The position numbers and the translations under genes were made by a program. Below, one piece after another: positions 59,075-64,000 of a stretch of 64,000 bases of DNA. The stretch lies in the NCBI GenBank assembly GCA_022577435.1, contig JAKOON010000014.1:46001-110000 (forward strand). Reading direction: 5' to 3'. Position 1 is the stretch's first letter. Each line of letters starts with the position of its first letter. The stretch is from Embiotoca jacksoni. Lineage: Eukaryota; Chordata; Actinopteri; Embiotocidae. The notes beneath the pieces are model-generated. The model saw only the letters and a program-made list of their open reading frames with translations, ran no database searches and was not told where the DNA came from.

Positions 59075-59101
59075 AGGTCAGAGGTCAAAGGTCAGAGGTC
59101 A
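59075..59101 (+). promoter_or_regulatory. Four AGGTCA half-sites in DR1 spacing
   Basis: AGGTCA begins at 59,075, 59,082, 59,089 and 59,096, giving a perfect 7-bp period with single-base spacers. The central pair is AGGTCAAAGGTCA, the consensus DR1 bound by RXR heterodimers with PPAR, and by HNF4 and COUP-TF. Short tandem AGGTCA runs also occur as simple repeats in vertebrates, so function is only a possibility. Confidence 0.5.
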
Positions 59102-62100
59102 GAGGCGTTTGCACTTGCACAGTATTGTAAAGTTTTGTACTCTCACTCATCGTCGTGCCTGAAAACATGTCGTCGTCTCGGAGGTCAGGTCAGCGTTTTT
59201 TTCGGAGAACGTCCTGATCACCTGATCTGTGAGATGCGTTTGTACATATAGTCTCTATAAGCTGTTTTTATTCAAGTGTCTTTATGACGTGAAGAACGAC
59301 TCGCGGACGAGTTCGTCACCAAAATGCTTTCTGAACTTTTTTTCGTTGTCACAACTTTGCACAGTTTATTTAAACCGTTTGGATCTTTCTTTGTTACATG
59401 ACGGATAAAATATCCTCATGTGATAAATGCTGTCAAATATTTGCTGCTTTTTCTGCTTTATTTCTTCATTTCTTGACTTGTTGACGTCTCGGAGTCGATC
59501 CTGCTTCGGAAAAAAGAACTCGAGTTTGAAACGCGTCCGGATGAGTTCGTTTTGTCAATGCGACAATTTTAAACAATCAGGAGCTGATAGGTATCATTAG
59601 AAATTAATCCATAATGGTGCCAATACCATTAAATGTTTCATTATTTTTTTTTTAACAAATACTTTATTTTTATTAGCTAAAAGAAGCCAAAACGTGAAAT
59701 GTTGAGCTGTTGAAACGGGATCAGCTGAGAACTCAAATCCAGAAACACATTTCAATCAAGCAGATTATTAATAACAATGAAATAATGGGAATAATTAAAA
59801 ATCAATAATAAAATCATGAATTGCCTTAAAATTATTTTTGAAAAGTGGTTTAATAAATTAGAATTATTTGCGTTCAACTAATAATTGATCATATTTATGT
59901 CATAGATTTATTATTATTGTTACTATTAAAGCACTAAAACATTTTTTTACCAGACTTTGAACCGTGACAAAAAAACAACCTTCCTGTCACAGGTTTGGGT
60001 TTAAGTGTATTTACTGTAAAAGACATAATTGCTTTATTTTAGTTTTTCAAATGTTTTCAGAATAAAAAAAATAATCATAGTTTTTAATCAGGACTGATTG
60101 ACAGACTGAGTTGAGAAGCAGGACCGACGTAGACGGACGACGTTCTGCTGCTCTGGAGCTTTAAGTTTCCTGAGTATTATTTTAAACTTTGCACTCGCCA
60201 TCCCGAACTGTTGGTAACTATGACGATAGAAACAGTTTTCATGTAGCTGAATCAGAAGTGTGACGTGGACTAGCTGGGAAACGTCAGCAGGTGGCGATCT
60301 CGCCGTTCGTACGAGTTTCTGCTTCAAAGAATGTTTTTAACCCAAAAAACCCTTCAGCTGTTCGGACTCGTTCCCTCGCCGGCGTTCCTGCGTTAAATGT
60401 TGTTCGTGTGAAACGTCCCATCATGCAACAGGTTCCCAGAAGCGTTTCATCATTGTACGTTTATGTTTTTCTATTTCCACTTTTTAATCTGAATGAAACA
60501 TTTTAATGATCAACTTCCAGCTTTGGGAAACGGACGAAACCATAAATCTTAGAACTGGTTGAAACAGAAAGAAAAACGCTGGAATGTTTTTAGTTTTATC
60601 TTCAGATTTCAACCCTGTTCACGCTTTTTTTCTCCGACAGCAACTTTGAAAATCGTTTTTTTTAGCGTTCTGCTTCCGGTTTCTGTTTTTCTTGGTTTTG
60701 GCGTTCTGCAGGTCGAAGGTCGAAGGTCGGCTGACGTATCGATCGGATGGTTCTTATCGATGGTTCTTACTGCGAGTTTATCGTGAACGTTTCTTTTCTT
60801 CTTCTCACCTCCTTCATCAACGTTTTTCAGTATTAAAGTGATATTTTCACTCTTGGTGTTAAAACGATATCTCAGCACCAACAGTCACTCGTTGAAGATG
60901 ACCCTTCTGAGGACCCGTAGTTCCCTCAGCAAACATCTTCAGGTCCAGTTTGAAGGCGTCCCCGAGTCTTCTTCAGTCTGGGAACACCTGAGATCACCTG
61001 ACCCACATTTCACTTTCATTTTCTTTTGGACAAATTCTCACGTGGAAAATAAATTGTCCGACAAAACCGCCGTCTGCATGAAGAAAATGAAATATGGTTG
61101 AAAGCTCTGGGAACAAAGAGCCGGACCGTCAGTGAGGATTTCTGAATATCAATTCATTATTTCCGATGGTTTTATTTTGTTTTCTCAAAATCAACATAAC
61201 GTGATTTCTCGCGGTTACAAGTTGGTTCACGTGAACGATTTATTCCAGGATAAACCGTAAAGATTAACGTCGGGATCACAAATTTATCACCGTGATTGAC
61301 GCGATCGTTGTCGTTGCTGGGAATCATTTTCTGATCACGAGGAAACAAATAAGAAATCGAGTTCTGTACTCAACTTAAACGAAAGCATTTTTTTAAATGA
61401 AAACGAAATGCACTTTAAAATTAATACGTCAAAAGATCGAAAAAATGGTCTACGTTTTTATTTTCTCCAAATAGTTCAGAAGCTGTAACGCGACAATAAA
61501 ACGTAACTTCTTCTTATTGTTGGGACGAAACTAGCGACGAGCTGCCAGAGTGAGATTCAACGTTAAAAAGGGCTGCTGGAGTTTTACTGGCGACGACAAA
61601 GGGAACGAAAAGCACATCGATAAAAACATTCACGAGTATTTTCACACTGTAAATATGTTTTTTCTTTTTCTTTTGGACAAATTCTCGACATAAAACAAAT
61701 GAGATGATGTATTTTTATGCAAGTGAAAAATAAAAGTCTATATTCACGTGTTCATTCCCTCGTGATGATCTCATGGCTGTAAAAATGACGCAGAATGACT
61801 TTTTAGTTTTTAGTGGAAACTGTTCATGTACACACTATAAATAAATAAATATTATATTCTATATGAAAACTATCAAATAAAATCTGTACCTTCACATCAC
61901 ATGTTTTTCAAGTTTGTTTCAACTTCTCTGTTTTGTTTTTCTGTCATCGTATTTAAAGCTGATTAATATCAAAGAAATCAATTTACAACAGGAAAAAACG
62001 ACGAGTCAGCTGTTCTGAGTTTAGTTTTTTTTACTGAACATAATTAAACATGTTTTTTTACATCAGTCACTGATTAATAAAAGTGGAAATGGTGATTTTT

Positions 62101-62540
62101 AAAGTCGCCGCAGCTCCATCATGATGTGAATGAAGCTTTTTAAAGGGTCAGTCTGGTGTTCTCGTCAACAAACCTCCACGTGGGTCAGGAACTTTGTGGG
62201 CGGGGCTTGCAGTGCAGAACGTCTCTGATTGGTCAGGTACACGAGGCATTTAAAAAAAAAACTAGACTGTTTTTGATCGTAGTTCGTGGCCAACGTTGTT
62301 TAATTAATCAGCTGATTAGTTTCAGCTGTTCAGTGGAAACGTCACGACGTGCAGGAGGAAACTAACTTCCTGTTGCTGACATCAATCGATCAATTGATCA
62401 ATCAATGCACCTGAGATTTGTTGATGAAGCAGAATAAATCCAGACTGATCCGTTCGCTTCCTGTTTGGGTTTGTTGGGGAAATCTTCAGAGAAACTTTCC
62501 TCTCAGTTCAGTTTATTTTGTTCCTTCGGTTTGAATGAAT

Positions 62541-62731
62541 CAGATTAGATCAGATCAGATCAGATTAGATCCAGGATCAGATTAGATTAGATCAGATCAG
62601 ATCCAGGATCAGATTAGATCAGATCAGATCAGCTCAGCTCAGATCAGATCAGATCAGATCAGATCAGATTAGATCAGATCAGATCCAGGATCAGATCAGA
62701 TCAGATTAGATCCAGGATCAGATCAGATCCG
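62541..62731. repeat. (AGATC/AGATT)n minisatellite
   Basis: Nearly 190 bp of pentamers AGATC and AGATT interrupted several times by the same CCAGGATC insert. The inserts recur about every 30 to 60 bp, giving a second period over the pentamer. Most units contain GATC. Confidence 0.9.
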
Positions 62732-62739
62732 GGAACATC

Positions 62740-63400
62740 ATTCAGTTATTTCACCTCCAAAAACCTCGAGAAGCATTTTAACGTTTGAAAAGTCTTCAGA
62801 CTTTAGGAGGAAAATATTTTGTTTCCTGCACAGAAAAAGATTTGAAGTTGAAGCTCAGTTTCTTCTTCATCAAACATTATGTTGATGATCTTCCAGTATT
62901 TCATATTTTCCAACAATGATCATATTTGCCGTTTTACAATCGGAGCCATTCTGATTTAAATATTTGATCTCTTTCCTCGTTCAGATGATCTTTTCATTCA
63001 AATTCAATCTGTAAAAGTTGTTTCCAGCCTGAACGTCACTTCGATGTAACTCGACACCTTCAAACTCAAACACGTTTTTATACTGAAGAACTTTTATAGA
63101 CAATAATAATTTAAATTTAGATGAAATAACTGAAATAAAACAACAACTCTGAGAGGACGATTCATCTCGTGATTTCTCAACAAACCGTTTCACATTATTC
63201 TTCATGAAACACGTGATTTTGTCTGAAACTGTTCAAACTAAAAGTCACTGATGAAACAAAAAGAAAAGCCGACTCGGCGTCAGCGGCTCTAAAAGAATAA
63301 AATACAGTTTAGTTTGACTCGACAGGAACAGGAAGGTCCTCTTAAAAAATACAAAATAAAAGTTTACTTGTCAGAGACAGAGGCAGCTCCTAGTTTCTGC
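62740..63400. other. AT-rich non-coding stretch, likely 3' UTR of a minus-strand gene
   Basis: No coding-like frame on either strand. On the minus strand it lies directly downstream of the putative terminal exon at 63,413 to 63,477. Its T-rich runs would suit a 3' UTR of that transcript. Confidence 0.4.
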
Positions 63401-63402
63401 AG

Positions 63403-63415
63403 GGGTCAAAGGTCA
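63403..63415 (+). promoter_or_regulatory. Second DR1-like element GGGTCAAAGGTCA
   Basis: GGGTCA and AGGTCA half-sites separated by one base, a good match to a DR1 nuclear-receptor site. Its last three bases are the complement of the putative TGA stop of the minus-strand exon, so part of the match could be coincidence. Confidence 0.35.
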
Positions 63416-63477
63416 GCGGGACAGGAGGGGGAGGTCACTGGAGTTCATGATGAGGCTGGAGTCCAGGTTGAGGCTCT
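63413..63477 (-). CDS. Putative terminal exon of an unidentified convergent gene
   Basis: On the minus strand, a pyrimidine-rich acceptor (GTGTTTCCTCAG) is followed by 65 nt: two bases completing a split codon, then 20 residues and a TGA. The peptide SLNLDSSLIMNSSDLPLLSR is acidic and leucine-rich, like some transcription activation tails, but I do not recognise the protein. Codons are typical of vertebrate genes (CTC, CTG, AAC, GAC, ATC, TCC). The rest of the gene would lie beyond the right edge of the window, with the 22-bp minisatellite in its last intron. Chance open sequence cannot be excluded. Confidence 0.4.
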
Positions 63478-63516
63478 CTGAGGAAACACCAGAATGAAGA
63501 GTCAGCTAACGCTAAC

Positions 63517-64000
63517 GGCTAGAGGCGACTTCGTAGACGACTAGAGGCGACTTCGTAGACGACTAGAGGCGACTTCGTAGACGACTAGAAGCGACTTCGT
63601 AGACGACTAGAAGCGACTTCGTAGACGACTAGAGGCGACTTCGTAGACGACTAGAAGCGACTTCGTAGACGACTAGAAGCGACTTCGTAGACGACTAGAG
63701 GCGACTTCGTAGACGACTAGAAGCGACTTCGTAGACGACTAGAAGCGACTTCGTAGACGACTAGAGGTGACTTCGTAGACGACTAGAAGCGACTTCGTAG
63801 ACGGCTAGAAGCGACTTCGTAGACGACTAGAAGCGACTTCGTAGACGACTAGAAGCGACTTCGTAGACGACTAGAGGCGACTTCGTAGACGACTAGAAGC
63901 GACTTCGTAGACGACTAGAGGCGACTTCGTAGACGACTAGAAGCGACTTCGTAGACGACTAGAGGCGACTTCGTAGACGACTAGAAGCGACTTCGTAGAC
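63517..64000. repeat. 22-bp minisatellite, 22 copies to the window end
   Basis: Twenty-two consecutive 22-bp units with the core GACTTCGTAGACGACTAGA, ending exactly at the window edge (484 bp), so the array probably continues. Almost all variation is one position (AGAGG versus AGAAG). Other changes are GGCTAG at units 1 and 14 and GGTGAC at unit 12. A unit can fold: CTTCGTAG pairs with CTAGAAG across an ACGA loop with one bulged base. It would lie in an intron of the putative minus-strand gene. Confidence 0.97.

Larger units (their letters stand above)
57900..62530. other. Long AT-rich non-coding region, possible distal 3' UTR
   Basis: About 4.6 kb without a frame that looks coding on either strand; all open frames are under 100 codons and lack family motifs. 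Sense-strand UGUANAUA Pumilio-type elements are at 58,471 (TGTAAATA), 59,241 (TGTACATA) and 61,648 (TGTAAATA), and several U-rich runs and AATAAA signals occur, so a long 3' UTR of the PABIR-like gene is plausible. CpG is frequent for such AT-rich sequence, mostly as TCG/CGA. For a minus-strand transcript, TTTATT on the + strand at 62,512 would be an AATAAA. Confidence 0.4.

Noticed and set aside
60709..60731. Nuclear-receptor element from AGGTCGA repeats
   Set aside because: The half-sites read AGGTCG rather than AGGTCA, and the run is best seen as a three-copy simple repeat.
60609..60881. Short frames on both strands at 60.6 to 61.1 kb
   Set aside because: They are under 100 codons, low in complexity, without splice context or recognisable domains.

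Overview
The window looks like nuclear DNA of a vertebrate, most likely a teleost fish. The evidence is a compact split gene with canonical GT/AG introns (69 to 482 bp), CpG-rich promoter sequence, a degenerate tRNA-derived repeat of a kind common in fish, and a very long satellite. There are no bacterial operons, ribosome binding sites or phage-like genes. All calls come from reading the sequence; no alignment or database search was run.

Layout. (1) Positions 1 to about 52,322 (82% of the window) are one uninterrupted head-to-tail array of an AT-rich satellite. The main monomer is 37 bp, with 35-bp and 34-bp variants, about 1,400 copies in all. It has no spacers and no gene. The array is a mosaic of blocks built from long higher-order repeats: a 2,253-bp period (9.1 to 22.6 kb), 1,993 bp (38.0 to 44.0 kb), 2,108 bp (29.2 to 33.6 kb), about 2,218 bp (23.7 to 27.6 kb), plus paired blocks 2,559, 9,217, 1,056 and 947 bp apart. 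The left end lies outside the window; the right end is sharp. (2) 52,323 to 54,150 is gene-poor and holds a tRNA-derived repeat remnant, an AT microsatellite and a short CpG-rich patch with an (CAT)11 run. (3) 54,150 to about 57,860 is the only gene I can reconstruct: a CpG-island promoter and nine coding exons on the + strand. Joined, they encode a 224-residue protein of the PABIR/FAM122 family, which inhibits and modulates PP2A-B55. All eight intron phases agree and the first poly(A) signal is at 57,838. (4) 57,860 to 63,400 is AT-rich non-coding sequence, possibly alternative 3' UTR. It has Pumilio-type motifs, a four-copy AGGTCA DR1 cluster and an (AGATC/AGATT)n minisatellite. (5) At 63,413 to 63,477 there is a plausible terminal exon of a convergent minus-strand gene, followed by exactly 22 copies of a 22-bp minisatellite running off the end of the window.

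The most interesting features are the satellite itself and the divergent PABIR-like gene. A subset of satellite monomers carries a perfect 14-bp palindrome, and the nested higher-order repeats record amplification in whole-monomer steps. The gene keeps the B55-binding and 14-3-3 motifs but appears to have lost the acidic segment that in human FAM122A faces the phosphatase active site. Several CTCF-like motifs lie in and just beyond the gene next to the satellite edge, which makes a chromatin boundary worth testing.
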